Positions 1-6,556 of a stretch of DNA of 18,593 nt are shown piece by piece. A program made the position numbers and the translations under genes. The stretch is from Patescibacteria group bacterium (GTDB taxonomy: Bacteria; Patescibacteria; ABY1; JAGPKW01). The stretch lies in NCBI GenBank assembly GCA_021735565.1, contig JAIPGT010000007.1, positions 1 to 18,593 of the forward strand. Reading direction: 5' to 3'. Every line of letters begins with the position of its first letter. Position 1 is the first letter of the stretch. The notes under the pieces were generated by a model, which saw only the letters and a list, made by a program, of their open reading frames with translations, ran no database searches and was not told where the DNA came from.

Positions 1-5
1 AAACT

Positions 6-38
6 AAAAATGAAATTTATTAAAATTTCATTTTTTTT
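6..38 (+). terminator. Intrinsic terminator of upstream unit
   Basis: A perfect 13-bp inverted repeat (arms 6-18 and 23-35, loop ATTA) runs into a T tract ending at 38. It is AT-rich but has the stem-plus-U-tract shape of a factor-independent terminator. It lies just before the glycyl-tRNA synthetase promoter, so it probably ends a gene located left of the window. Confidence 0.6.
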
Positions 39-61
39 ATTACACAAATTATATTTTCTTA

Positions 62-70
62 TGTTATAAT
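62..70 (+). promoter_or_regulatory. Extended -10 promoter of glyRS
   Basis: TG at 62-63, one base, then a perfect TATAAT at 65-70 form an extended -10 element. No convincing -35 is seen at 17 bp. Initiation near 77 would give a leader of about 21 nt with no ribosome binding site and no room for a T-box. Confidence 0.6.
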
Positions 71-97
71 ACAAAAATAAAACTTAAAAATATTAAA

Positions 98-1462
98 ATG
101 GAAAGCAATAAATTAGATAAAATAATATCTCTTTGTAAAAGACGAGGGTTTATATACCAATCATCAGAAATATATGGTGGATTTTCCGCAGTATATGATT
201 ATGGTCCTTATGGAGTAGAATTAAAAAACAATATAAAAAAAATATGGCATAAAGAAATGGTCCAAAAGAATGAAAATATTATAGGACTAGACAGTGCAAT
301 ATTTATGAACCCAAAAGTTTGGGAAGCAAGCGGACATGTAAAAGGATTTTCAGACCCATTATCAGAATGTAAAAATTGCCACACAAGAATAAGAGTAGAT
401 CATTTATTAGAGGATGCAGGAATATTTGCAGATGAAAAAATGACAGAAAAAGAAATAAATGGATTATTAGAAGAAAATAAAGACAAAATAAAATGTCCGA
501 AATGTGGAAAAAATGATTTTACAAAAGCAAAAAGTTTTAATCTACTAGTAAAATCAAATTTAGGAGATTTTACAGATAAAAACGAAAATCCTTCATACCT
601 AAGAGGGGAGACTTGCCAAGGAATATATGTAAATTTTAAAAATATTCTAGATTCAACAAGACAAAAAATACCATTTGGAGTAGCACAAATAGGAAAAGCA
701 TTCAGAAATGAAATTACAGCCAGACAATTCATATTCAGAACAAGAGAATTTGAACAAATGGAAATGCAATATTTTGTAAAACCAGATGAGAATGAAATGA
801 AAGAATATGAAAATTGGAAAGAAAAAAGATGGAATTATTATCTAAAATTAGGTATAAATCCGAATAATTTAAAATGGCATAAACATGAAAATTTAGTGTT
901 TTATGCAAAAGAAGCATACGATATAGAATATAATTTTCCATTCGGATTTAAAGAACTAGAAGGAATACACGCAAGATCAGATTATGATTTAAATTGTCAT
1001 TCAAAAGCATCAGGAGTAAATCTAAAATATAAAGATTCAGACGGAGAAGAATACGTTCCACACATAATAGAAACATCAACAGGGGTAGGAAGAAATATAT
1101 TAATGATATTGTGTGAATTTTATAAAGAAGAAGAGTTAGAAAAAGACACAAGAATAGTAATGCAATTTCCTTATGAGGTAGCACCAATAAAATTAGCAAT
1201 ACTTCCACTCTTTAAAAAAGATGGATTATCAGAAATTTCTAGAGAGATTTTTGAAAATGTAAAAGAAAAAGCAATGTGTGAATATGATGAATCAGGATCA
1301 ATAGGGAAAAGATATAGAAGACAAGACGAAATTGGAACACCATATTGCATAACAATAGATTATCAAACAAAAGAAGATCAAACTGTAACTTTAAGAGATA
1401 GAGACACAATGGAACAAAAAAGAATAAAAATAGATGAAATTCTATCAATACTAAATAACTAA
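98..1462 (+). CDS. glyQS: Glycyl-tRNA synthetase, single-chain type
   Basis: Class II aminoacyl-tRNA synthetase that charges tRNA-Gly in the cytoplasm, of the homodimeric single-chain type rather than the GlyQ/GlyS heterotetramer. The N-terminal catalytic part starts with the typical GFIYQSSEIYGG and YDYGPYG segments. A zinc-knuckle insertion has Cys91/Cys94 and Cys133/Cys136. Motif 2 is seen around residues 202-225 (FRNEITARQF, then RTREFEQMEMQYF) and motif 3 around 325-335 (ETSTGVGRNIL). The anticodon-binding domain follows from about residue 351. At 454 aa it is full length. The ATG at 98 is the first in frame after the promoter; its leader is AT-only without a Shine-Dalgarno sequence. It is the first gene of a probable two-gene unit with the M16 peptidase 20 nt downstream. 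Motif 3 reads ETS-GVGR where many bacterial homologues have EPS-GVDR; the Arg is kept. Confidence 0.96.
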   Translation: MESNKLDKIISLCKRRGFIYQSSEIYGGFSAVYDYGPYGVELKNNIKKIWHKEMVQKNENIIGLDSAIFMNPKVWEASGHVKGFSDPLSECKNCHTRIRVDHLLEDAGIFADEKMTEKEINGLLEENKDKIKCPKCGKNDFTKAKSFNLLVKSNLGDFTDKNENPSYLRGETCQGIYVNFKNILDSTRQKIPFGVAQIGKAFRNEITARQFIFRTREFEQMEMQYFVKPDENEMKEYENWKEKRWNYYLKLGINPNNLKWHKHENLVFYAKEAYDIEYNFPFGFKELEGIHARSDYDLNCHSKASGVNLKYKDSDGEEYVPHIIETSTGVGRNILMILCEFYKEEELEKDTRIVMQFPYEVAPIKLAILPLFKKDGLSEISREIFENVKEKAMCEYDESGSIGKRYRRQDEIGTPYCITIDYQTKEDQTVTLRDRDTMEQKRIKIDEILSILNN

Positions 1463-1482
1463 AGAATATAAAAAAATAAAAA

Positions 1483-2811
1483 ATGGATTATAAAAAATTT
1501 GAATTAGAATCAGGATCAAAATTAATAGCAATCCCAATAGAAAATGCTAATACAGTTTCAATTGTGGTATATTTTGGAGTTGGATCAAGATTTGAAAATG
1601 AAAAAAATACAGGCGTTTCTCATTTTATAGAACATTTAATGTTCAAAGGAACAGAAAAAAGAAAAGATACTATGGAAATATCTAAAGAATTAGATAGTAT
1701 GGGAGCTATATTTAACGCATATACAGGAAAAGATATTACAGCATATTGGATAAAAGTAAGTAAAAATTATTTAGATCAAGCATTAGACGTTCTTTCAGAT
1801 ATGGTTCAAAATTCTAAGTTTGAGGAAGAAGAAATAGAAAGAGAAAAAGGAGTTATAATACAAGAATTAAAAATGTATGAAGACAGACCAGATATGTATG
1901 TTGATGATTTGTTAGAAAAAATAATTTTTTCAGAAAAAGACGAATTAGGTAGATTAATAATTGGAACAGAAGAAGTTTTAAGAAGTATAACGAAACAAGA
2001 AATAATAGATTATAGGGAAAAATTTTATTTTCCAGAAAATAGGTTAATAACAGTTTCTGGTAATATTAATGAAGAAGATATAAAAAATAAAATAGAGAAA
2101 TATTTTACAAAAGATTATTTTAAAGAAAAACAAGAAAATAAAGAAATATTAGAAAATAATTTATTAAAAATAAATAAATTAAAAGAAAAAGATACAAAAA
2201 AAGAATATTCAGATAGTGGAGTAAAAGTAAAAATATTGAACAAAAAAATTGAACAAGCAAATGTTATGCTTGGTATAGTTATAAAAGAAGATTTTTATAT
2301 TAAAAAAGAAGAATTAAATTTATTATCAGTAATATTAGGTGGTAATATGAGTTCTAGATTATTTATAAATATAAGAGAAAAAAATGGTTTATGTTATTAT
2401 ATAAGAAGTATATTTGATAAATATCAAGATATAGGAATATTAAAAATACATTCAGGATTAGATAAAAATAGATTATTTGAAGCATTAAAATTAATAAAAG
2501 AAGAATTATTAAAAATAAAAGAAAATATAGAAGAAGAAGAATTACAAAAAGCAAAAAACTATATTATAGGAATGCTTGATATTTCATTAGAAGACACTGC
2601 AAATATATCAGAATTCTATGGTAAGCAATATTTATTTAAAGGAAATATAAAAACAAATATAGAAGAAAAAGAAATATACAGAAATATTAAATTAGAAGAT
2701 ATACAAAATCTAGCAAAAAAGATAATAGATTTTTCTAATTTAAATATAGCGGTGATAGGTGATTATGAAACTTCACAAGAAGAAGAAATAAAAAATATTT
2801 TCAATATATAA
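1483..2811 (+). CDS. M16 family zinc metallopeptidase
   Basis: Processing-peptidase-like (insulinase/pitrilysin family M16) protein of 442 aa with two homologous halves. The N-terminal half holds the inverted zinc motif His47-Phe-Ile-Glu50-His51, and a third ligand, Glu128, lies exactly 76 residues after His51, which is the HXXEH-X76-E signature. The C-terminal half (about 250-442) has the GGNMSSRLFINIREKNGLCY segment typical of the M16_C domain. The protein is therefore expected to be an active endopeptidase that degrades or processes peptides in a clamshell chamber. No signal peptide is seen, so a cytoplasmic location is likely. It follows glyQS by 20 nt and was probably co-transcribed with it. 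A palindrome with a T tract downstream (2833-2858) may terminate the unit. The natural substrate cannot be read from the sequence. Confidence 0.93.
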   Translation: MDYKKFELESGSKLIAIPIENANTVSIVVYFGVGSRFENEKNTGVSHFIEHLMFKGTEKRKDTMEISKELDSMGAIFNAYTGKDITAYWIKVSKNYLDQALDVLSDMVQNSKFEEEEIEREKGVIIQELKMYEDRPDMYVDDLLEKIIFSEKDELGRLIIGTEEVLRSITKQEIIDYREKFYFPENRLITVSGNINEEDIKNKIEKYFTKDYFKEKQENKEILENNLLKINKLKEKDTKKEYSDSGVKVKILNKKIEQANVMLGIVIKEDFYIKKEELNLLSVILGGNMSSRLFINIREKNGLCYYIRSIFDKYQDIGILKIHSGLDKNRLFEALKLIKEELLKIKENIEEEELQKAKNYIIGMLDISLEDTANISEFYGKQYLFKGNIKTNIEEKEIYRNIKLEDIQNLAKKIIDFSNLNIAVIGDYETSQEEEIKNIFNI

Positions 2812-2832
2812 ATATTTTATAAAATATATTGT

Positions 2833-2858
2833 AGGGGTCAACCATGGTTGGCCCTTTT
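2833..2858 (+). repeat. Palindromic repeat 1, terminator-like
   Basis: The arms GGGTCAACCA (2835-2844) and TGGTTGGCCC (2845-2854) pair fully if one G-U pair is allowed, and T residues follow at 2855-2858. The 5' flank reads TTGTAGGGG, as in repeat 3. It lies 22 nt after the M16 peptidase stop, so in RNA it has the form of an intrinsic terminator for that unit. Its GC content contrasts with the surroundings. Confidence 0.75.
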
Positions 2859-2897
2859 ATAATTATAATCAAAACGTTATTTTTTTAATATTTTTAC

Positions 2898-2921
2898 GGG
2901 TCAGCCATGGCTGACCCTTTT
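2898..2921 (+). repeat. Palindromic repeat 2, terminator-like
   Basis: The perfect 20-bp palindrome GGGTCAGCCATGGCTGACCC (2898-2917) is followed by TTTT. Compared with repeat 1 it carries a paired A-to-G and T-to-C change in the two arms, so base pairing is kept. Same orientation and the same CCATGG centre as repeats 1 and 4. Confidence 0.75.
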
Positions 2922-2962
2922 GTGATTGTTCAATAAATAAACATTATATAAATATAAATATT

Positions 2963-2990
2963 GTAGGGGCGGCACAATGTGCGCCCCTAC
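2963..2990 (+). repeat. Palindromic repeat 3, complete outer arms
   Basis: The left arm GTAGGGGCGGCACA (2963-2976) and right arm TGTGCGCCCCTAC (2978-2990) pair along their whole length with one bulged G (one of 2971-2972). The 5' flank TTGTAGGGG is identical to that of repeat 1. This copy alone keeps the matching 3' outer arm CCCCTAC and has no T tract, so it looks like the intact form of the family. Confidence 0.75.
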
Positions 2991-3095
2991 GAATTATATT
3001 ATATAAACATAAAATTTACGTAAAATAATTAAATGTATTATTTAAAATTCATGATGCCAATAATTATTAAATAATATATTAATATTAAAAATAAT

Positions 3096-3122
3096 TTGAC
3101 ATCAATATATTAAAGGTATAAT
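3096..3122 (+). promoter_or_regulatory. Promoter of zinc-ribbon gene
   Basis: A perfect TTGACA (3096-3101) and a perfect TATAAT (3117-3122) are separated by 15 bp, which is short of the usual 16-18. It is the only promoter in the window with a consensus -35. Initiation near 3129 gives a leader of about 25 nt that contains AGGAGG. Confidence 0.55.
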
Positions 3123-3142
3123 ATTTTGAATATAAAAATTTA

Positions 3143-3148
3143 AGGAGG
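3143..3148 (+). promoter_or_regulatory. Strong Shine-Dalgarno site AGGAGG
   Basis: AGGAGG lies 5 nt before the ATG at 3154. It is the only full Shine-Dalgarno sequence in front of any gene in this window; the other starts have A/T-only leaders or at best a partial match (AAGGA before the TatD gene, GAGG before rplK). It fixes the start of the zinc-ribbon gene. Confidence 0.85.
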
Positions 3149-3153
3149 AAATT

Positions 3154-3384
3154 ATGCTGGTTCAATTTGAATGTCCATCTTGTGGGGAATTTAATGAAGC
3201 TTGCCTATGCGGAAAGTTTGAAATCAGAGATTTTAAATGTCATGGCTGTGGAACAAATTTAGATGTTTATATAACATCTAATAAAGAGGTTCCAGAAGTA
3301 TATGAATCTCAACATCAAAATCAAACTTCTCAACAAGATGAAGAACAACAAGAGGTTAATTATATAACCTCAGCATCTATGTAG
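3154..3384 (+). CDS. Small zinc-ribbon-like protein, function unknown
   Basis: I do not recognise a named family. The 76-aa protein begins with a compact Cys-rich module: CPSC (Cys7, Cys10), then Cys17 and Cys19 (CLC), then CHGC (Cys29, Cys32). The CxxC-x18-CxxC spacing suits a single zinc ribbon. From about residue 43 the tail is rich in Gln, Glu and Ser and probably disordered (QHQNQTSQQDEEQQE). No signal peptide or membrane segment is present. The gene stands alone, with its own promoter, a perfect AGGAGG site and a good terminator 8 nt after the TAG stop, which suggests strong independent expression. A role in nucleic acid or protein binding is possible for such a fold but is inference only. 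The codon bias matches the neighbours, so recent transfer is not evident. Confidence 0.8.
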   Translation: MLVQFECPSCGEFNEACLCGKFEIRDFKCHGCGTNLDVYITSNKEVPEVYESQHQNQTSQQDEEQQEVNYITSASM

Positions 3385-3391
3385 AAAAAAT

Positions 3392-3418
3392 AAAAACCCT
3401 GAACAATCCAGGGTTTTT
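3392..3418 (+). terminator. Intrinsic terminator after zinc-ribbon gene
   Basis: The arms AAAAACCCTG (3392-3401) and CAGGGTTTTT (3409-3418) form a 10-bp stem with a 7-nt loop and end in five Ts. It starts 8 nt after the stop and isolates the zinc-ribbon gene from the next unit. The A tract at its 5' side could let it act in both directions. Confidence 0.85.
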
Positions 3419-3435
3419 AATTTTATATAAATAAA

Positions 3436-3444
3436 TGATATAAT
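3436..3444 (+). promoter_or_regulatory. Extended -10 promoter of AI-2E-type gene
   Basis: TGA followed by a perfect TATAAT (3439-3444) makes an extended -10 element. There is no clear -35, and the upstream side overlaps the T tract of the preceding terminator. Initiation near 3451 gives an 18-nt leader without a Shine-Dalgarno sequence. Confidence 0.6.
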
Positions 3445-3468
3445 ATAAGAAATAATTAAAATAATATA

Positions 3469-4593
3469 ATGTTTACAGACAACAATAACAAAAAAAATGA
3501 AACAGTAACAGTAGATATATCTTTCAGTTTTTTATTTAAAATTCTAGTCATTGTAGGAATAGGATTTTTAATATTTTATTTAAGAAGTGTTTTAGGAATT
3601 TTATTTCTTTCAATATTTCTTACAATGATAATAAGTCCATTTGCAGATAAAATGCAAGAAAAAAGAGGATTTCCTAGATGGTTAAGTATATTAATTGTTT
3701 ATTTATTAATATTAAGTATAGTTTCAGTTGCAATAGGAATGCTTATTCCAACATTAGCAAAAGAGATAATATTATTCTCAAATAAAATTCCAGATATGGC
3801 TAGTGGAATAGTTAGTAGTTTAAGTCCAGGAATACAAAGTGCTATAACGAGCTCTTTATCAGATCTTGCTAGTAAATTATCTTCTCAATCAACATCAATA
3901 GTATCTAAGTTTGGTGGTATTTTAGGTGGAGTTGGTCAAGCGGTAATAATATTTGTTATATCTTTCTACATGTCTATTGAAGAAAAAGGTATAGAAAAAT
4001 TTGTAAAATCATTAACTCCTAAAAAACACACAGAAAAAACAATTCAATTATTAAAAAAAATACAAGACAAAGTAGGAGGATGGGTTAGGGGAGAATTAAT
4101 TCTAATATTAATAATAGGAGTTTTATCTTATATTGGATTAATTATATTAGGAGTAAATTATGCGTTACTTCTTGCTTTAATAGCTGGTCTTACTGAACTT
4201 ATCCCATACATAGGTCCTTGGATAGGAGCAGTGCCTGCGATTCTAATAGGATTTACTCAAAGCCCTGGAAAAGCAATTATGGTAATAATATTATATATAA
4301 TAATACAACAACTAGAAAATGCTCTTATAGTACCAAAAGTTATGAATAAATCAGTAGGATTACACCCTATAATTGTAATTATAGTTATTATAATAGGAAT
4401 GAATTGGTTTGGTATATTAGGGGCTTTAATAGCCGTTCCGGTTACAGCTATGATACAAATAATAGCTTCGGAATATTTAGAATTTGATCAAGAAGTTTTT
4501 ATAAAAAGGCGAGGAATATCAAGAAATAATCTAGGATCAGACAAATTAACAGATTTATTCTATAAAATAAAGAATAAAATGAATATAAAATAA
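3469..4593 (+). CDS. AI-2E family transporter (PerM-like)
   Basis: Polytopic inner-membrane protein of 374 aa in the AI-2E/PerM transporter family. Some members export autoinducer-2 or exchange sodium for protons; the substrate here is unknown. The N-terminal hydrophobic pair at about 25-50 and 58-82 is followed by a soluble, Ser-rich segment (about 90-150) and a C-terminal block of helices. The family hallmark GLTELIPYIGPWIGAVPAIL (about 240-260) and the QQLENALIVPKVMNKSVGLHP segment before the last helices are clear. The ATG at 3469 is preceded by an A/T-only leader. It heads a tightly packed run with rsmI (1 nt after its stop), cvpA and the TatD gene. A link to quorum signalling should not be assumed from the family name. 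Confidence 0.92.
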   Translation: MFTDNNNKKNETVTVDISFSFLFKILVIVGIGFLIFYLRSVLGILFLSIFLTMIISPFADKMQEKRGFPRWLSILIVYLLILSIVSVAIGMLIPTLAKEIILFSNKIPDMASGIVSSLSPGIQSAITSSLSDLASKLSSQSTSIVSKFGGILGGVGQAVIIFVISFYMSIEEKGIEKFVKSLTPKKHTEKTIQLLKKIQDKVGGWVRGELILILIIGVLSYIGLIILGVNYALLLALIAGLTELIPYIGPWIGAVPAILIGFTQSPGKAIMVIILYIIIQQLENALIVPKVMNKSVGLHPIIVIIVIIIGMNWFGILGALIAVPVTAMIQIIASEYLEFDQEVFIKRRGISRNNLGSDKLTDLFYKIKNKMNIK

Positions 4594-4594
4594 A

Positions 4595-5281
4595 ATGAAT
4601 TTATATATAGTAGCAACACCAATTGGAAATTTAGAAGATATTACAATAAGAGCTATTTCTATAATGAAAGAAGTTGATATTATTCTTTGTGAAGATACTA
4701 GAAATACTAGCAGATTATTACAAAAATACGATATAAAAACTAAAACTATAAGTTATCACGAGCATACCAATCAATTAAAAACTGATAGAATAATAAAAGA
4801 ATTAGAAACAAAAAATATAGCATTAGTAACAGATGCAGGAACTCCATGCATATCAGATCCTGGATATAAAATAATAAATGAAATAAGAGAATTAAAAAAA
4901 GATATAAATATAATACCAATTCCTGGTGCATCAGCTTCTATATCTGCACTTTCTGTTTCAGGATTTAATTTAGCAACTTATAAATTTTTAGGTTTTATAC
5001 CAAATAAAAAAGGAAGACAAAAATTTGTGAAAAATATAGCAGAAGAAAAAAAAGAGGTTTTTTGTTTTTATGAATCATGTTATAGAGTAGAAAAATTATT
5101 AAATGAAATAGAAAATATTTTTAAAGAAGAAAATCAAAAAGATAGAAAAATATTTATAGCGAGAGAACTTACAAAAAAATTCGAAACCCATTATTATGGA
5201 AATATAGAAGAAATAAAAGAACAATTTAAAGAATCAATAATTAAAGGGGAATTTACAATTATAATAGATAAATATGTATAG
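4595..5281 (+). CDS. rsmI: 16S rRNA 2'-O-ribose methyltransferase RsmI
   Basis: Tetrapyrrole-methylase-fold enzyme that uses S-adenosylmethionine to methylate the 2'-OH of the residue equivalent to C1402 in the 16S rRNA decoding centre. Clear motifs are YIVATPIGNLEDIT (4-17), LCEDTRNTSRLL (31-42), VTDAGTPCISDPGY (78-91) and IPGASASISALSVSGF (109-124), the last forming the cofactor-binding loop. GFIPNKKGRQ (133-142) and CFYESCYRVEKLL (157-169) complete the signature. At 228 aa it is shorter than E. coli RsmI (286 aa), mainly because the extra C-terminal region is missing, as is common in reduced genomes. It starts 1 nt after the preceding stop and its 3' end overlaps cvpA by 8 nt, so translational coupling is likely. 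Confidence 0.95.
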   Translation: MNLYIVATPIGNLEDITIRAISIMKEVDIILCEDTRNTSRLLQKYDIKTKTISYHEHTNQLKTDRIIKELETKNIALVTDAGTPCISDPGYKIINEIRELKKDINIIPIPGASASISALSVSGFNLATYKFLGFIPNKKGRQKFVKNIAEEKKEVFCFYESCYRVEKLLNEIENIFKEENQKDRKIFIARELTKKFETHYYGNIEEIKEQFKESIIKGEFTIIIDKYV

Positions 5282-5780
5282 TTTAATTGATATTATACTT
5301 ATAGTAATAATTTGTATTTTTACATTTAAAGGTTTTAATAAAGGTTTTGTAAAAACAGCTGGATATTTATTAAGTTATTTAATAGGGATAATATTATCAT
5401 TTCAGTTTTTTTTACCAATATATACTTTTATACAAAGTTTTATAAATCTAGAATCTAAAATAACAGAAGCTGTAATTTTTATATTAATCCTTTTAATTTT
5501 TATAAAATTAATAAAACTTCTAATATCAGCAATTTCTAATTTCTTTAAAATACCAATAATAAATATTGTAAATAGATTATTAGGAGCTGTATTTGGATTT
5601 ATAGAAGGAATTTTAATACTAGGAACAATAATATTTATATTATCAAATTACATGATATTTGCAGAATTTACTGAAAATATGTTAGCAACTTCAGAAATAG
5701 CAATTAAATTAGCAAACATTGCGTTTTTATTTTATCCATTTATACCTAAAGCATTAAAAGAATTACAAGGAATATTATGA
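5274..5780 (+). CDS. cvpA: CvpA family membrane protein
   Basis: Small integral membrane protein of 168 aa in the CvpA/colicin V production family, with about four transmembrane helices (roughly 4-20, 27-50, 64-85 and 103-128). The conserved features are the N-terminal DIILIVIICIFTFKGFNKGF segment and the NRLLGAVFGFIEGILILG stretch (about 101-118). Family members affect envelope homeostasis; the biochemical role is not established. It overlaps rsmI by 8 nt and the TatD gene by 4 nt (ATGA), so all three are probably translated together. It is the only gene in the window that stops at TGA, and the next in-frame codon is TAG. Confidence 0.88.
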   Translation: MYSLIDIILIVIICIFTFKGFNKGFVKTAGYLLSYLIGIILSFQFFLPIYTFIQSFINLESKITEAVIFILILLIFIKLIKLLISAISNFFKIPIINIVNRLLGAVFGFIEGILILGTIIFILSNYMIFAEFTENMLATSEIAIKLANIAFLFYPFIPKALKELQGIL

Positions 5781-6541
5781 TAGACACACACTGTCATTTA
5801 GATATGCTAGACAATATCCCTGAAAAAATTAAAAGAGCAAAAGAAAACAATATTACTCACATAATAAATCCAGGAATTAGCCTAGAATCTACAAAAAAAG
5901 CCCACAAATTATCATCTGAATATGATAATGTTTATTTTTTATCAGGAATACATCCAGAAGAATTATTAGAAAAATCTTATGAAGATATATTAAAAGATTT
6001 AAAAGAAATAGAAGAAATAGCGAAAGATAAAAAATGTTTAGGTATAGGAGAAATAGGATTTGAATATCATTATGAAAATTTATTAGATAAAAAACAAAAA
6101 GAATTATTTAAAAAACAAATAGAAATAGCAGAAAAATTAAATAAACCAATAATTATACATTCAAGAGATAGTTTTACTGATACATATAATATCTTAAAAA
6201 ATAATACACAAAAAACATTAATACATTGCTTTGATTATGGATTTTCTGAAATGGAAAAATTTTTAGAATTAGGTTTTTATATATCATTTACAGGAATGAT
6301 AACTTTTAAAAATGCAAGGAAAGAAATTATTGAATGTGTAAAAAGAATTCCAGAAAATAAATTATTAATAGAAACTGATGCTCCTTTTTTATCACCAGAG
6401 CCAAAAAGAGGTGAAAAAAATGAACCTGCTTTTGTAAAATATATTTTAGAAAAAATTTCAGAAATAAAAAATATAGATATAAAGCATTTAGAAAATATTG
6501 TAAATCAAAATACAAAAGATTTCTTTCAAAATATATATTAG
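5777..6541 (+). CDS. TatD family metal-dependent DNase
   Basis: TIM-barrel metallohydrolase of 254 aa in the TatD family, 3'-5' exonucleases that act on DNA and RNA in repair and turnover. All metal ligands are visible: His5 and His7 (DTHCH), Glu92 (GIGEIGFEYH), His128 (IIIHSRD), His150 (LIHCFDYG) and Asp201 (LLIETDAPFLSPEP). The length and the C-terminal ending are normal. The start overlaps the end of cvpA as ATGA, with a partial ribosome binding site AAGGA (5767-5771) five bases upstream, which supports this start. The extended -10 element for the next gene lies directly behind the TAG stop, so the unit may end or be re-initiated here. It could equally be called YcfH-like; the exact substrate is not set by sequence. 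Confidence 0.95.
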   Translation: MIDTHCHLDMLDNIPEKIKRAKENNITHIINPGISLESTKKAHKLSSEYDNVYFLSGIHPEELLEKSYEDILKDLKEIEEIAKDKKCLGIGEIGFEYHYENLLDKKQKELFKKQIEIAEKLNKPIIIHSRDSFTDTYNILKNNTQKTLIHCFDYGFSEMEKFLELGFYISFTGMITFKNARKEIIECVKRIPENKLLIETDAPFLSPEPKRGEKNEPAFVKYILEKISEIKNIDIKHLENIVNQNTKDFFQNIY

Positions 6542-6550
6542 TGATATAAT
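6542..6550 (+). promoter_or_regulatory. Extended -10, leaderless promoter
   Basis: TGA plus a perfect TATAAT (6545-6550) directly follows the TatD stop codon. Only six bases separate the -10 from the ATG at 6557, so initiation at the usual distance would start the mRNA at or next to the A of the start codon. This implies a leaderless transcript. Confidence 0.6.
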
Positions 6551-6556
6551 AATGAT

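Larger units (their letters stand above)
2812..3153. other. Gene-free spacer with palindromes and promoter
   Basis: This 342-bp stretch has no credible open reading frame. In order it holds three GC-rich palindromic repeats (2833-2858, 2898-2921, 2963-2990), about 100 bp of nearly pure A/T without clear structure, and then a promoter and a strong ribosome binding site for the small zinc-ribbon gene at 3154. The palindromes stand out sharply from the surrounding AT-rich sequence. Confidence 0.7.

Noticed and set aside
71..97. T-box riboswitch before glyQS (and before pheS at 7944-7975)
   Set aside because: The leaders predicted from the -10 elements are only 20-30 nt, with no stem I, no T-box sequence and no antiterminator.
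2833..2990. CRISPR array
   Set aside because: The three palindromes differ in sequence and spacing, lack identical direct repeats with unique equal-length spacers, and no cas gene is nearby.
3469..4593. Autoinducer-2 exporter involved in quorum sensing
   Set aside because: The family name alone does not establish the substrate, and no luxS or signalling gene is in the window.
5274..5783. UGA recoded as glycine or tryptophan
   Set aside because: Every gene has a normal length with TAA, TAG or TGA as stop, no in-frame TGA interrupts a protein, and Gly and Trp codons (GGA, TGG) are used freely.
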